Notes: generated by a model not told the origin, from the sequence alone. Positions 8,282 to 17,750 are shown, counted from the stretch's first letter. The stretch: 64,000 nt of DNA from Acidovorax defluvii (GCA_003268905.1 QLTU01000006.1:153704-217703), one strand, 5' to 3'. Program-made: numbers and translations.

Positions 8282-9034
8282 TTACTTCGCGGCCGAGCAT
8301 ACCGGGCAATCCGGGTGCCGCTTCAGGTGCATGGTGTTCCATTCCATGGCGCGGCCATCCAGCATGAGCAGGCGGCCCGCCAGCGACGGGCCTGCGCCAG
8401 ACACCCACTTCAGCGCTTCGGCTGCCTGCATGGCGCCCACCACGCCCACCAGCGGTGCAAACACCCCCATGGTTGAGCACTGCACCTCTTCGAACGCCGC
8501 GTCGGGTGGGAACACGCAGGCATAGCAGGGCGATGCCGCATCGCGGGGGTCTACCACGGTGATCTGACCGTCAAAGCGGATCACCGCCCCGGCCACCAGG
8601 GGCTTGCCATGCCGCACACAGGCAGCGTTGACCGCGTGGCGCGTGGCGTAGTTGTCGCTGCAGTCCAGCACCACGGTGGCCTGGGGGACCAGCGTGTCGA
8701 GCAGAGCGGCATCGGCGCGGGCCTGCAAGGCCGTGACCTGAACTTCCGGATTGATCGCCGTGATGGCCTGCGCGGCCGACACCACCTTGGGCTGCCCCAC
8801 CCGGGCGGTGGTGTGGGCGATCTGGCGCTGCAGATTGGTGAGATCGACCACATCGTTATCGACCAGTGTGATGTGTCCGACGCCCGCAGATCCCAGAAAC
8901 AGTGCTGCCGGCGAGCCCAGCCCGCCCGCCCCGATGATCAGCGCATGGCTGGCCAGAATGCGCTCTTGCCCCTCGATGCCCACTTCGTCGAGCAGGATGT
9001 GGCGGGAGTAGCGCAGGAGCTGGTCGTCGGTCAT
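8282..9034 (-). CDS. moeB: MoeB/ThiF-family sulfur-carrier adenylyltransferase
   Basis: 250 residues. E1-like enzyme that adenylates the C-terminal glycine of MoaD or ThiS using ATP. Seen: the N-terminal RYSRHILL motif, nucleotide loop GAGGLGSPAALFLG (about residues 36-49), the LVDNDVVDLTNLQRQ block, CSDN, paired zinc cysteines CYAC and CPVC (about 171-174 and 244-247), and VQCSTMGVFAPLVG around the mobile Cys. MoeB versus ThiF cannot be settled from sequence alone. Molybdopterin supply would suit the two formate dehydrogenases in this window. It follows ctpA after a terminator. Confidence 0.85.
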   Translation of the reverse strand: MTDDQLLRYSRHILLDEVGIEGQERILASHALIIGAGGLGSPAALFLGSAGVGHITLVDNDVVDLTNLQRQIAHTTARVGQPKVVSAAQAITAINPEVQVTALQARADAALLDTLVPQATVVLDCSDNYATRHAVNAACVRHGKPLVAGAVIRFDGQITVVDPRDAASPCYACVFPPDAAFEEVQCSTMGVFAPLVGVVGAMQAAEALKWVSGAGPSLAGRLLMLDGRAMEWNTMHLKRHPDCPVCSAAK

Positions 9035-9061
9035 GGCAGGTATGTTGGGGCGTGGCGCGTG

Positions 9062-9092
9062 AAAAAGGCCGGGCTTCCTGGGAAGCCCGGCC
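9062..9092 (-). terminator. rho-independent terminator after ctpA
   Basis: GGCCGGGCTTCC pairs perfectly with GGAAGCCCGGCC (12 bp) across a 2-base gap, followed on the minus strand by TTTTT. It lies between the ctpA stop and the moeB start, so moeB probably needs its own promoter or read-through. Confidence 0.9.
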
Positions 9093-9112
9093 TCGGTGGG
9101 ACGATCACTGTC

Positions 9113-10549
9113 TCAGTTTTCTTTCTTTTCTTCCTTGCGTTCGGTCAGCGTCTTGCTGACCAGCACGGGACGGCCCTTGAACTGGTTCAGGGCTTGTGTC
9201 AGCTGGAAGTCCTTGTCGGTGCCGAACTCGGGGATCTTGCGCTCAGCCATGGGCTTCTTGGCTTCTTCTTCCAGGCGCTTGCGGGCTTCTTCGCGGGCCT
9301 TTTCGCGGGCCTCGTCCTTTTTCTCCTCGCCCTGGCCGCTGCCCAGGTGCTTGTCAAGGTCGGCCTCGCGCATGCGCAGGGCGGCAAAAACATTGCCTTC
9401 TTCCGACTCGTCGATCATCACGTCGGGCACGATGCCCTTGGCCTGGATCGACTTGCCGCTGGGCGTGTAGTAGCGGGCCGTGGTGAGCTTGAGGCCGGTG
9501 TCCGGGCCCAGGGGGCGCACGGTCTGCACCGAACCCTTGCCAAACGTCTGGCTGCCCATGATGGTGGCACGCTTGTGGTCCTGCAATGCGCCGGCCACGA
9601 TTTCGCTGGCCGATGCCGAGCCCTCGTTGACCAGCACGATCAGGGGCACCGTCTTGAGCGCTGCAGGCAGCCGCTTGAGCGGGTCGCCACTGCCGCGGCG
9701 CTGGTAGAACTCGGGCGCGGCCTTGTAGGTGGCCTTGCTTTCGGCCAGCTGGCCGTCGGTGCTGACCACCGTGACGTTTTCTGGCAGGAAGGCCGCTGAG
9801 ATGGCGACGGCCGCATCGAGCAGGCCACCGGGATCGTTGCGCAGGTCCAGCACCAAGCCCTTGAGCTGTGGGTCCTGTTTGTAGATTTCTTCGACCTTGC
9901 GCACAAAGTCATCCACCGTGCGTTCCTGGAACTGCGACAGCCGCACCCAGCCATAGCCCGGCTCGATGAGCTTGCCCTTGACCGACTGGGTCTTGATTTC
10001 TTCGCGCGTGATGGTGACGGGGAAAGTCCGGCTTTCGTCCTTGCGCAGGATGGTCAGCGTGACCTTGGTGTTGGGCTCGCCACGCATTTTCTTGACGGCG
10101 TCGTTGAGTGACAGCCCCTTGACGGCGGTTTCGTCGATCTTGGTGATCAGGTCGTTGGTCTTGAGCCCGGCGCGAAAGGCGGGGGAGCCCTCGATGGGCG
10201 AGACGATCTTGATGAGGCCGTCTTCCTGAGTGATCTCGATGCCCACGCCCACAAACCGGCCCGAGGTGCCTTCGCGGAATTCCTTGAACGACTTCTTGTC
10301 GAAATACTGCGAATGGGGGTCGAGGCTGGCCACCATGCCGGAGATGGCGTCGGTGATCAGCTTCTTGTCATCCACCGGCTCGACGTAGTCGGTCTTGACC
10401 AGACCAAAAACAGCAGAAAGCTGCTGGATTTCTTCCAGCGGAAGAGGTGTCATGGCGCCGCGCGCCACCGTCTGCAGGGACACCGTGGTCAGCGCTCCGG
10501 CCACCACGCCAATCGATACCCACCCTGCAATTTTGAGTTTGTGGCCCAT
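9113..10549 (-). CDS. ctpA: S41 carboxy-terminal processing protease
   Basis: 478 residues. Periplasmic serine protease anchored by an N-terminal signal/transmembrane helix (about residues 5-27). A PDZ domain follows (about 90-180, FVGVGIEI to TLTILRKD), then the S41 catalytic core with NEGSASASEIVAGAL (nucleophile Ser) and SQTFGKGSVQ (general-base Lys). The tail (about 410-478) is highly charged, KE-rich, and may be disordered. It processes or degrades envelope proteins from their C-termini. It is co-directional with gpmA upstream, 119 bases away, and ends in a strong terminator. Confidence 0.95.
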   Translation of the reverse strand: MGHKLKIAGWVSIGVVAGALTTVSLQTVARGAMTPLPLEEIQQLSAVFGLVKTDYVEPVDDKKLITDAISGMVASLDPHSQYFDKKSFKEFREGTSGRFVGVGIEITQEDGLIKIVSPIEGSPAFRAGLKTNDLITKIDETAVKGLSLNDAVKKMRGEPNTKVTLTILRKDESRTFPVTITREEIKTQSVKGKLIEPGYGWVRLSQFQERTVDDFVRKVEEIYKQDPQLKGLVLDLRNDPGGLLDAAVAISAAFLPENVTVVSTDGQLAESKATYKAAPEFYQRRGSGDPLKRLPAALKTVPLIVLVNEGSASASEIVAGALQDHKRATIMGSQTFGKGSVQTVRPLGPDTGLKLTTARYYTPSGKSIQAKGIVPDVMIDESEEGNVFAALRMREADLDKHLGSGQGEEKKDEAREKAREEARKRLEEEAKKPMAERKIPEFGTDKDFQLTQALNQFKGRPVLVSKTLTERKEEKKEN

Positions 10550-10668
10550 AGAACACCTTTACCGCTTCATTTCAATATACAACTTGGAAGGGCCGCGCCC
10601 GCTGCGGTTCCGCGCGGGTGCTCACTTTCGCAGGATTTTTCGGGTTTTGGCCCGGCTTTACGCCGACT

Positions 10669-11412
10669 TTACGCTTTACCCTGCGACGCCACGGCGGCGG
10701 CGGCACGGGCAGCAGCCTCGGCATCGCCCAGATAGTAGTGGCGGATGGGCTTGAGGTCGTCGTCGAGCTCATATACCAGTGGAATACCGTTGGGAATATT
10801 CAGTTCCACGATGTCGTGGTCGGAGATGTTGTCCAGGTATTTGACCAGCGCCCGGATGGAGTTGCCGTGGGCGGCAACCACCACCCGCTGTCCCGAGCGA
10901 ATGGCAGGGGCAAGGGTGTCGTTCCAGTAGGGCAGCACGCGCGCCACGGTGTCCTTCAGGCATTCGGTCAGGGGGACGTCCTGTGGGTTCATGCCGGCAT
11001 AACGCGGGTCGCCGCGTTCGCAGCGTGGGTCGGTGGCTTCCAGGGCTGGTGGCGGCGTGTCATAGCTGCGGCGCCACACCAGCACCTGTGCGTCGCCATA
11101 TTGCTTGGCTGTTTCGCCCTTGTTCAGGCCCTGCAGGGCGCCATAGTGGCGCTCGTTCAGGCGCCAGCTTTTTTGCACGGGCAGCCAGGTGCGGTCCATC
11201 TCGTCAAGGCAATACCACAGCGTGTGAATGGCGCGCTTGAGCACGCTGGTGAAGGCGACATCGAACTCGTAGCCCTCGGCCTTGAGCAGTTTGCCAGCGG
11301 ACATGGCCTGCGACACCCCGGTGGGCGTGAGGTCAACGTCCGTCCAGCCAGTGAAGCGGTTTTCAAGGTTCCAGGTGGATTCGCCGTGTCGGATCAGAAC
11401 GAGTTTGTGCAT
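10669..11412 (-). CDS. gpmA: 2,3-bisphosphoglycerate-dependent phosphoglycerate mutase
   Basis: 247 residues, usual length. It interconverts 2- and 3-phosphoglycerate in glycolysis/gluconeogenesis. The catalytic phosphohistidine motif [10 protein letters not shown] is at residues 5-14, followed by [11 protein letters not shown], the substrate block [12 protein letters not shown], and the second catalytic His in [11 protein letters not shown]. It is divergent from the rhodanese gene (start 11485), so a short shared control region lies at 11413-11484. Confidence 0.97.
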   Translation of the reverse strand: MHKLVLIRHGESTWNLENRFTGWTDVDLTPTGVSQAMSAGKLLKAEGYEFDVAFTSVLKRAIHTLWYCLDEMDRTWLPVQKSWRLNERHYGALQGLNKGETAKQYGDAQVLVWRRSYDTPPPALEATDPRCERGDPRYAGMNPQDVPLTECLKDTVARVLPYWNDTLAPAIRSGQRVVVAAHGNSIRALVKYLDNISDHDIVELNIPNGIPLVYELDDDLKPIRHYYLGDAEAAARAAAAVASQGKA

Positions 11413-11484
11413 GGTGTCCCTAGGGAAAGCGGGTCAAAACCATGCATTTTAGAATCTTGCGGTTTGCCAACCCAAGGAATCTTC

Positions 11485-11892
11485 GTGAAATTCGTTATCG
11501 ACAACTGGTATTTGATCCTCGTGGCACTTGCATCGGGCGCCATGTTGCTGTGGCCGCTGCTCAAAAGTGCCAGTGGTGGTTCGCTCACGCCTGTGCGTGC
11601 CGTGCAGCTGATCAACCGGGAGAAAGCCGTGGTCATCGACGTGTGCGAGACCGAAGAGTTTGCTGCTGGCCATGTGGGCGGCGCCAAGAATGTGCCGCTG
11701 GGCCAGCTCGAAGAGCGCCTGCCCACGCTGGTGAAGAACAAGGCCCTGCCGCTGGTGATGGTCTGTGTCAGTGGTGCCCGCGCCAACCGCGCCGTGGCCA
11801 TTGCCAAAAAGCTCGGTTACGACAACGCCCAGTCCATGGCTGGCGGCCTCAAGGCCTGGCGCGAAGCCAGCCTGCCGGTGGAAAAAGCCTGA
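11485..11892 (+). CDS. membrane-anchored rhodanese-like sulfurtransferase
   Basis: 135 residues from GTG 11485; AAGGAA ends 5 bases upstream and the protein opens MKFVIDNWYLILVALASG. One N-terminal transmembrane helix (about residues 7-24) is followed by a single rhodanese domain with DVCETEEFAAGHVGGAKNVP and active-site loop CVSGARA (Cys about 94), then MAGGLKAW. The six-residue active loop fits sulfurtransferases rather than Cdc25 phosphatases. The position just before grxC and secB is a common betaproteobacterial order. Confidence 0.9.
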   Translation: MKFVIDNWYLILVALASGAMLLWPLLKSASGGSLTPVRAVQLINREKAVVIDVCETEEFAAGHVGGAKNVPLGQLEERLPTLVKNKALPLVMVCVSGARANRAVAIAKKLGYDNAQSMAGGLKAWREASLPVEKA

Positions 11893-11960
11893 ACTGTCCC
11901 CAGCTGTTTCATAGCCGACAGGCTTATGACTGGTTTTGTTGCCCAACAGGAAGGATCGCC

Positions 11961-12221
11961 ATGCAACCCGTGAAGATGTACACCACCGCTGTCTGCCCTT
12001 ATTGCACCCGGGCCAAGCAGATACTTAAATCCAAGGGCGTGGAGCAGATCGAAGAGATCCGCATCGACACCGACCCCGCCGCTCGCAATCACATGATGGA
12101 GATCACCGGGCGCCGCACGGTGCCGCAGATCTTCATTGGTGACACCCATGTGGGTGGGCACGACGACCTGGTGGCGCTGGATGGCCGTGGCGGGCTCATG
12201 CCCCTGCTGGGCGCAGCCTGA
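11961..12221 (+). CDS. grxC: glutaredoxin 3
   Basis: 86 residues. A small glutathione-dependent disulfide oxidoreductase. The active site CPYC is at residues 12-15; TVPQIFIGDTHVGGHDDL provides the cis-Pro and glutathione-binding strand. GGAAGGA precedes the ATG. It is followed by secB 109 bases on. Confidence 0.97.
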   Translation: MQPVKMYTTAVCPYCTRAKQILKSKGVEQIEEIRIDTDPAARNHMMEITGRRTVPQIFIGDTHVGGHDDLVALDGRGGLMPLLGAA

Positions 12222-12330
12222 CCATCCCCGTGGGCGCTGCATAATGCAGCCCCATGTGCCCGCTGTGGGAGCTGCTCCCCGGCGGGTTTTGTTTTGCTGA
12301 AACCCCGTTTGCAAAAGAGACTTTTCAACC

Positions 12331-12789
12331 ATGGCCGACCAAGAAAACCCCGTGTTCCAGATTCAGCGCGTCTACCTCAAGGACATGTCGCTGGAGCAGC
12401 CCAATTCGCCCGGCATCCTGCTCGAACAAGAGCAGCCCAGCGTGGACATCCAGCTCGGTGTGGAAGCCACGCCCGTGGCCGAAGGCATCTTTGAAGTGGC
12501 CGTGACCGCCACGGTGCAGACCAAGATCAAGGACAAGACCGTGTTTCTGGTCGAAGCCAAGCAGGCCGGCATTTTTGAAATCCGCAACATCCCCGAAGAC
12601 CAGATGGGCGCCATCATGGGCATTGCCTGCCCCCAGATCGTGTATCCCTACCTGCGCGGCAATGTGGCCGACATCGTCAACCGCGCTGGCTTCCCGCCCG
12701 TGCACCTGGCAGAAATCAACTTCCAGGCCATGTACGAGCAGCAGCAGGCCCAGGCCGCTGGCGAACCCTCACCCATCATCACGCAGTGA
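12331..12789 (+). CDS. secB: protein-export chaperone SecB
   Basis: 152 residues. A tetrameric cytoplasmic chaperone that keeps pre-proteins unfolded for SecA. Family blocks are plain: [14 protein letters not shown] at residues 8-21, [16 protein letters not shown], the AGIFEIRN strand, and [25 protein letters not shown] near residues 100-125. The C-terminus is an Ala/Gln-rich tail. It forms the usual grxC-secB-gpsA order, but a 270-bp M element and an R repeat have been placed between secB and gpsA. Confidence 0.97.
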   Translation: MADQENPVFQIQRVYLKDMSLEQPNSPGILLEQEQPSVDIQLGVEATPVAEGIFEVAVTATVQTKIKDKTVFLVEAKQAGIFEIRNIPEDQMGAIMGIACPQIVYPYLRGNVADIVNRAGFPPVHLAEINFQAMYEQQQAQAAGEPSPIITQ

Positions 12790-12807
12790 TGCAGGTCAGA
12801 GGTCTTT

Positions 12808-13079
12808 TAGAGCCTGCTCAACGTCTTATTGGAGTCGCACAAGTACCCTGCCGGGATGGGGTGCAAGGCGCGGAGCGCAGTGGATAGCCCGGCTATCCAC
12901 AAGCGCCGCAACGCCGCAGACCGCCCGGCAAGGCACTTGCCCGAAGGGTTGGAGTGAAATCGGGCGATTGCACGCCCCGGCTGCTTGCATGGGCACGAGC
13001 CCATGCGGCCCATCCGAGGCTTGCACTCATCCCGATTGCACTCCAATGCGATCTCCAAAAAGACGTTGAGCAGGCTCTT
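12808..13079. repeat. M-family inverted-repeat element, copy M1
   Basis: Exact 19-bp terminal inverted repeats: AGAGCCTGCTCAACGTCTT at 12809-12827 and its complement at 13060-13078, extending imperfectly to about 30 bp. An inner inverted pair follows (GGGATGGGGTGCAAG against CTTGCACTCATCCC), with an off-centre palindrome GGATAGCCCGGCTATCC at 12886-12902. There is no transposase, so it is MITE-like or a large structured repeat. It fills most of the 325-base gap between secB and gpsA. Confidence 0.85.
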
Positions 13080-13128
13080 AGGCCTCTGGCGCTTTATCTA
13101 TAAGCGCAAGCAGCTATGAAAATAGTAG
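13080..13128 (-). repeat. R-family hairpin repeat, copy R2, overlapping the gpsA start
   Basis: Reverse copy: GGCCTCTGGCGCTTTATC, then TATAAGCGCAAGCAGCTAT, then GAAAATAGTAG. It abuts M1. Its AT-rich end contains the gpsA ATG (13116) and codons 2-4. Confidence 0.8.
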
Positions 13129-14129
13129 TACTTGGTGCCGGTGCCTGGGGCACGGCGCTGGCCATGGGGGCCGCCCGGCAAACGGGCGGACACGCCGTCA
13201 CGTTGTGGGCGCGCGATGGCCAGCAGGTGGCTGACATGCTGGCGCGGCGGCAGAACGCGCGCTACCTGCCGGGCGTTGATTTCCCGGCAGCGCTTGCGGT
13301 GTCGGGTGCAGACCCTTTGGTACTGGCGCGCGCTGCCGACCTGGTCATCGTGGCTACGCCCATGGCGGCGCTGCGCAGCATACTGCTGGCCCTGCGCGGC
13401 TGCACGGCACCCGTGGCCTGGCTGTGCAAGGGCTTCGAGGCGGTGGCACCGGCCGATTCTGGTTCTTTTGGGCTGCTGGCGCACGAGGTGTGTGCGCAGG
13501 CAGCTCCTGATTTGATAGCTGGAGTGCTCAGCGGCCCCAGCTTTGCACAAGAAGTGGCCCGCGGCCAGCCCACGGCGCTCGTGGCGGCCAGCCGGCATGC
13601 GTCGGTGCGCGATGCCCTGGTTGCCGCCTTCCACAGCCCTAGCCTGCGCGTGTACGCCAACGACGACATCGTGGGTGTGGAAGTGGGCGGTGCGGTGAAG
13701 AACGTGCTGGCCATTGCCACCGGGCTTTGCGATGGGCTGGACCTGGGGCTGAATGCGCGCGCGGCGCTCATCACACGCGGTCTGGCCGAAATGACCCGCC
13801 TCGGGGTGGCACTGGGTGCACGGCCCGACACCTTCATGGGGCTGTCGGGCATGGGCGACCTGGTGCTGACGGCCACGGGCGACCTGTCACGCAACCGGCG
13901 TGTGGGCCTGCTGCTGGCGCAGGGCCAAAGCCTGCAGCAGGCGGTGGACTCACTGGGCCATGTGGCAGAGGGTGTGTATTGCGCCCGTACCGTGGCCCAG
14001 CGTGCGCAGGGGCTCGGCGTGGACATGCCCATTACCCAGGCAGTGGTGGCGCTGCTCGATGGCCGCCTGGCACCCGCCGATGCCGTGGGGCTGCTGATGG
14101 GGCGGGACCCGGCCTCCGAGCTGCGTTAA
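13116..14129 (+). CDS. gpsA: NAD(P)-dependent glycerol-3-phosphate dehydrogenase
   Basis: 337 residues. It reduces dihydroxyacetone phosphate to sn-glycerol 3-phosphate for phospholipid synthesis. The nucleotide loop [12 protein letters not shown] is at residues 8-19; then [21 protein letters not shown], the catalytic-Lys block [18 protein letters not shown], and [14 protein letters not shown]. The start is secure from family alignment, yet no Shine-Dalgarno is visible, because the leader is an R repeat that itself supplies the ATG and first codons. A short internal segment near 13508-13530 resembles an R fragment, but this may be chance. Confidence 0.97.
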   Translation: MKIVVLGAGAWGTALAMGAARQTGGHAVTLWARDGQQVADMLARRQNARYLPGVDFPAALAVSGADPLVLARAADLVIVATPMAALRSILLALRGCTAPVAWLCKGFEAVAPADSGSFGLLAHEVCAQAAPDLIAGVLSGPSFAQEVARGQPTALVAASRHASVRDALVAAFHSPSLRVYANDDIVGVEVGGAVKNVLAIATGLCDGLDLGLNARAALITRGLAEMTRLGVALGARPDTFMGLSGMGDLVLTATGDLSRNRRVGLLLAQGQSLQQAVDSLGHVAEGVYCARTVAQRAQGLGVDMPITQAVVALLDGRLAPADAVGLLMGRDPASELR

Positions 14130-14139
14130 CACGCGGGCA

Positions 14140-14160
14140 GGGCGCCGCGGTGCGGCGCCC
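14140..14160. terminator. hairpin between convergent gpsA and small peptide gene
   Basis: GGGCGCCGC pairs perfectly with GCGGCGCCC across a 3-base loop, 10 bases after the gpsA stop. No T-run follows, so termination strength is uncertain. Confidence 0.55.
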
Positions 14161-14170
14161 CGGTGCGTGG

Positions 14171-14245
14171 TCAGAACACGCCGAACAGCATCAGCAACAG
14201 CACCAGCGACAACGGAACTCCGAGCAACCACAAGATGATGGGCAT
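14171..14245 (-). CDS. 24-residue hydrophobic peptide
   Basis: A very short frame: MPIILWLLGVPLSLVLLLML then FGVF. It is essentially one transmembrane helix with a central Gly-Val-Pro kink. The ATG at 14245 has a strong AAGGAG seven bases upstream, well above chance for so short a frame, and the reading frame ends just before the terminator-like hairpin shared with gpsA. I have an impression of similar tiny proteins in other proteobacteria but cannot name a family. Function is unknown. It probably inserts in the inner membrane. Confidence 0.7.
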   Translation of the reverse strand: MPIILWLLGVPLSLVLLLMLFGVF

Positions 14246-14378
14246 GGCAATCTCCTTGAAAAAGTGATGCCTTGACCATATCGCGGCGTGCCCGCGCCGG
14301 CTGTGCGCATCTGCTGCGCCGTGGCGTAGGCCTGCACCTACCCCCTCATTCGCAGGCAGTGCCCGCAAGCCGGTGGAT

Positions 14379-15632
14379 TTACAGGCCCAATTCCAGCGCC
14401 AGCAGTTCTTCCACCGTCTGGCGGCGGCGGATCAGGCGGGCCTGACCGCCATCGACCAGCACCTCGGCAATCAGGGGCCGGGTGTTGTAGTTGGAGGACA
14501 TCGAGGCGCCATACGCGCCCGCGTCGTGGATGACCAGCAGGTCGCCCACCTGCGCATCCGGCAGATTGCGCGGCAGCACCACGCCGCCGTCGCCCTGTGT
14601 GAACACGTCGCCCGATTCGCACAGCGGCCCCGCCACCACACTGGGCCGGTCGGCCGCGGTGCTGCCGTCGCGGCGCAGCACGCTCATGGTGTGGTAGCTG
14701 CCGTACATGGAGGGGCGCATCAGCTCGTTGAAGCCGGTGTCGAGCAGCATGAAATGGTTGTTGCCCGCATCCTTGGTGGCGCGCACCTCGCCCAGCAGCA
14801 CGCCCGATTCGGCCACCAGATAGCGGCCGGGCTCGATCTCCAGGCCCAGCGGGTGCCGCACGATGGCCTCGGCCTGCTGGCGCGCGGCATCCCACAGGCC
14901 GTGGTAGTGCTGCGTGTCGATGACGGGCTCGCCATCGCGGTAGGGGATGGACAGGCCGCCGCCAGCCGAGATGGCGTGCAGGTCGTGCCCTGCCGCATGC
15001 GTGGTGCGCACGAGCTCCACCATGGCGCCGCACACCTGTTCGAGGTGGCGGTAGTCCACACCCGAGCCGATGTGCATGTGCAGCCCCACCAGCTTCAGCC
15101 CGCGCTGGCGGATGGCGGCCAGCGCGGCAGGCAGGTCGGTGTGCCAGATGCCGTGCTTGCTGTGCTCGCCGCCGGTGTTGGTCTTGTTGCTGTGGCCATG
15201 GCCAAAGCCGGGGTTGATGCGCAGCCACACTGCATGCCCTGGCGAGGCAGCGCCCAGCTGGTGCAGCATGTCGATGGAGCCAGCATTCACCGGCACGCCA
15301 TGCTCGACCACACAGGCCAGCGTGGCGGCGTCGAACAGATCGGCCGTGAACACGATCTCGGAGCGCCCGTCGCCTTGCTGGCCCGCCTGGTAACCGGCAG
15401 CCAGCGCGCGCAGGATCTCGCCGCGCGACACTGCATCCACCATCACGCCCTGCGCGCGCATCAGCGCAAGGATGTGGATGTTGGAGCAGGCTTTTTGTGC
15501 AAAGCGGATGGTTTCAAAGTTGGACAGCTGCGCAATGCGCTGGCGGATGATGGCGGCGTCATACACCCACAGCGGGGTGCCAAACTGGTCGGCCAGGGAC
15601 CACAGTTGCGCGGGCGAGAAGGGGTTGGACAT
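14379..15632 (-). CDS. lysA: diaminopimelate decarboxylase
   Basis: 417 residues from ATG 15632. A PLP enzyme that decarboxylates meso-diaminopimelate to L-lysine. The alanine-racemase-like barrel has its PLP lysine in IRFAQKACSN (about residue 47). HMHIGSGVDYRHLEQV and SAGGGLSIPYRDG bind the cofactor phosphate. EIEPGRYLVAESGVLL, GGDGGVVLPRNL-type segments and ESGDVFTQGD near residue 350 give the second active-site Cys/Asp set. It stands alone: the common neighbours lptM/cyaY are not evident in the upstream 318 bases. Confidence 0.95.
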   Translation of the reverse strand: MSNPFSPAQLWSLADQFGTPLWVYDAAIIRQRIAQLSNFETIRFAQKACSNIHILALMRAQGVMVDAVSRGEILRALAAGYQAGQQGDGRSEIVFTADLFDAATLACVVEHGVPVNAGSIDMLHQLGAASPGHAVWLRINPGFGHGHSNKTNTGGEHSKHGIWHTDLPAALAAIRQRGLKLVGLHMHIGSGVDYRHLEQVCGAMVELVRTTHAAGHDLHAISAGGGLSIPYRDGEPVIDTQHYHGLWDAARQQAEAIVRHPLGLEIEPGRYLVAESGVLLGEVRATKDAGNNHFMLLDTGFNELMRPSMYGSYHTMSVLRRDGSTAADRPSVVAGPLCESGDVFTQGDGGVVLPRNLPDAQVGDLLVIHDAGAYGASMSSNYNTRPLIAEVLVDGGQARLIRRRQTVEELLALELGL

Positions 15633-15950
15633 GGGGCGATCCGGGTGCAGGAAAAAAGCGCAATGGTGCGGTGGATCAACCATTTGATCCGAGGCTTTGA
15701 AGTTTACCGGGCATTCATTCTGGAGAGCGCGCTGTGCCCCCGCTTGCCCATGGCGCCAGCGCAGCCTGCGCACCAACCTGGCAGGCGCTGGGGTTGATGG
15801 ATTTGAATGAAATAGGGTTCTAGCCCTTGTGCAATAAGCGCTAACAGCTATTGAAATAATAGCTACTGATGCCTGGTGCCTGGTGCCTGGTGCACAAGCG
15901 CCAGCGCCCGATTACACGGGGTTCCACGCCAAGGGCCGCAGCGGCGGCGC
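15633..15950. other. intergenic region between lysA and panC
   Basis: 318 bases without a supported gene. It holds the lysA leader, R-family copy R3 (15805-15867) and three tandem TGCCTGG units (15870-15890). No promoter strong enough to name was seen. Confidence 0.7.
15805..15867 (-). repeat. R-family hairpin repeat, copy R3
   Basis: Reverse copy: GGTTCTAGCCCTTGTGCAAT, then AAGCGCTAACAGCTATTG, then AAATAATAGCTA. The hairpin arm is partly degenerate (CCCTT against AAGCG). Confidence 0.75.
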
Positions 15951-16805
15951 TCAGAACTCCCGGTTGTCAATCAGCCGCGTGGCCCCCAGGCGCGCGGCGC
16001 CCAGGGCCACCAGCGTTCCGGGCGCATCCAGTGCGGTGGCGGGCTGCAGGTCGGCGCGGCGGCGCACCGTCAGGTAGTCGGGCAGCCAGCCGCGTGCGCG
16101 CAGCTGGTCCAGTGCCTGGTGCTCCAGGTTGGCTGCCTGCAGCGTTCCAGCGGCGTGGGCTGCGGCCCAGCGGTCAGACAGTTGCTGCAGCGCTTGCGAC
16201 AGCGCCACGGCCTCTGCGCGCTCTTGCAGGCTCAGGTAGCCATTGCGCGAGCTCAAGGCCAGGCCGTCGGGAGCGCGGCTGGTGTCGCCCGCCACCACGT
16301 CAATGGGCAGCGCAAACTGCCGCACCATCTGGCGGATCACCATGAGCTGCTGGTAGTCCTTGCGGCCAAACACCGCCGTGCCACCGCCGCTGGCGCCAAA
16401 CACGCAGCTGAACAGCTTCATCACCACCGTGGCCACCCCAATGAAAAAGCCGGGCCGGAACTGGCCTTCGAGCAGATCGGCCAATTGCGGGTCGGGGTGC
16501 ACCTTGAAGGTCTGTGGCTCGGGGTAGAGGTCGTTTTCGCGCGGGGCAAACAGCACGTCGCACCCGGCTGCCTGCAGCTTGGCGCAGTCGGCATCCCAGG
16601 TGCGGGGGTAGCTGTCAAAGTCTTCGTGGGGCAGAAACTGCAGGCGGTTCACAAAGATGCTGACCACGGTGGTGTCGCCCAGCGGCCGGGCCTGGTGCAC
16701 CAGCGACAGGTGCCCCTCGTGCAGGTTGCCCATGGTGGGCACAAAGGCGGGGCGGCGGCCGACCAGGGCGGCGCGCAGTTCGGGAATGGAGTGGGCGATG
16801 AGCAT
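15951..16805 (-). CDS. panC: pantothenate synthetase
   Basis: 284 residues. It joins pantoate and beta-alanine with ATP to give pantothenate. The ATP-binding HIGH-type signature [14 protein letters not shown] is at residues 24-37; [18 protein letters not shown], the [15 protein letters not shown] block and [11 protein letters not shown] with the KMSKS-like loop follow. It is 27 bases downstream of panB on the same strand, a standard panBC pair. panD, supplying beta-alanine, is 8 kb away at 24353-24733. Confidence 0.97.
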   Translation of the reverse strand: MLIAHSIPELRAALVGRRPAFVPTMGNLHEGHLSLVHQARPLGDTTVVSIFVNRLQFLPHEDFDSYPRTWDADCAKLQAAGCDVLFAPRENDLYPEPQTFKVHPDPQLADLLEGQFRPGFFIGVATVVMKLFSCVFGASGGGTAVFGRKDYQQLMVIRQMVRQFALPIDVVAGDTSRAPDGLALSSRNGYLSLQERAEAVALSQALQQLSDRWAAAHAAGTLQAANLEHQALDQLRARGWLPDYLTVRRRADLQPATALDAPGTLVALGAARLGATRLIDNREF

Positions 16806-16832
16806 TTTGGGATGTCGGGGTGAAAGAGGTCC

Positions 16833-17750
16833 TTACCAGGCGTGCAATGTGTTGTCGGGGAAGCGGCCCTGCTTGACGGCCTGCACATAGGCCTCCATGG
16901 CGCCGCGCACGCTGCCAGCGTCCTGCATGAAGTTGTGCACAAACTTGGCCATCTTGCCCAGGTTCACGCCCAGCATGTCGTGCAACACCAGCACCTGGCC
17001 GGCCGTGCCGTTGCCCGCGCCAATGCCGATGGTGTGGCAGTGCGGCAGCTCGGCGGTGATTTCGGCGGCCAGCGCGGCGGGCACCATCTCCAGCACCAGC
17101 ATGGCGGCGCCAGCGTTTTGCAGCTCCAGTGCCTCTTTGCGCAGCGTGCGGGCAGCGTCTTCTGTTTTGCCCTGCACGCGGTAGCCGCCCAGGGCATGCA
17201 CGGTTTGCGGCGTCAGGCCCAGGTGCGCGCACACGGGCACGCCGCGCTGCACCAAAAACTCCACCGTGGGCGCCGTCCAGCCGCCGCCCTCCAGCTTGAC
17301 CATGTGCGCGCCCGCCTGCATCAGCGTGCAGGCGCTGCGCAGGGCCTGTTCGCGGCTTTCGGCATAGGTGCCATAGGGCAGGTCGGCCACCAGCCAGGCC
17401 GTGCCCTGCACGCGGTGCAGGCCGCGCGCCACGCTGGCCGTGTGGTAGGCCATGGTGTCCAGCGATACCCCCACGGTGCTGGGCAGGCCCTGGCAGACCA
17501 TGCCCAGCGAGTCGCCCACCAAAATGCACTCGACGCCCGCTGCATCGGCCACGGCGGCAAAAGTGGCGTCGTAGGCGGTCAGCATGGTGATTTTTTCACC
17601 GGCCTCGCGCATCTGCGCCAGGCGCGGCAGGCTGACGGGCCGGCGCTGGGGCAGGGGCGACGCAGGCGGCAGCGTGCCATAGGGAGTGGTGGGCGTGGCG
17701 GGAGTGGCCTGGGTAGGTGTTTGGGGCGATGTCTGGGTCGGCTCGGTCAT
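16833..17750 (-). CDS. panB: 3-methyl-2-oxobutanoate hydroxymethyltransferase
   Basis: 305 residues. It makes ketopantoate from 2-ketoisovalerate and methylenetetrahydrofolate. Core motifs: [28 protein letters not shown] (magnesium Asp), [26 protein letters not shown], and [20 protein letters not shown]. The first 40 residues are a Pro/Thr/Gln-rich lead with tandem-like TP repeats, longer than usual; the true start could be nearer the core, but no better-supported ATG is visible. First gene of the panB-panC pair. Confidence 0.95.
   Translation of the reverse strand: MTEPTQTSPQTPTQATPATPTTPYGTLPPASPLPQRRPVSLPRLAQMREAGEKITMLTAYDATFAAVADAAGVECILVGDSLGMVCQGLPSTVGVSLDTMAYHTASVARGLHRVQGTAWLVADLPYGTYAESREQALRSACTLMQAGAHMVKLEGGGWTAPTVEFLVQRGVPVCAHLGLTPQTVHALGGYRVQGKTEDAARTLRKEALELQNAGAAMLVLEMVPAALAAEITAELPHCHTIGIGAGNGTAGQVLVLHDMLGVNLGKMAKFVHNFMQDAGSVRGAMEAYVQAVKQGRFPDNTLHAW

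Noticed and set aside
10618..11484. Long plus-strand extension upstream of the rhodanese gene
   Set aside because: It is antisense to gpmA. The rhodanese GTG at 11485 has a ribosome site and a normal N-terminus.
15870..15892. Three tandem TGCCTGG units as a possible CRISPR or regulatory iteron
   Set aside because: Only three 7-base units, no spacers, no conserved neighbour. Too short to interpret.
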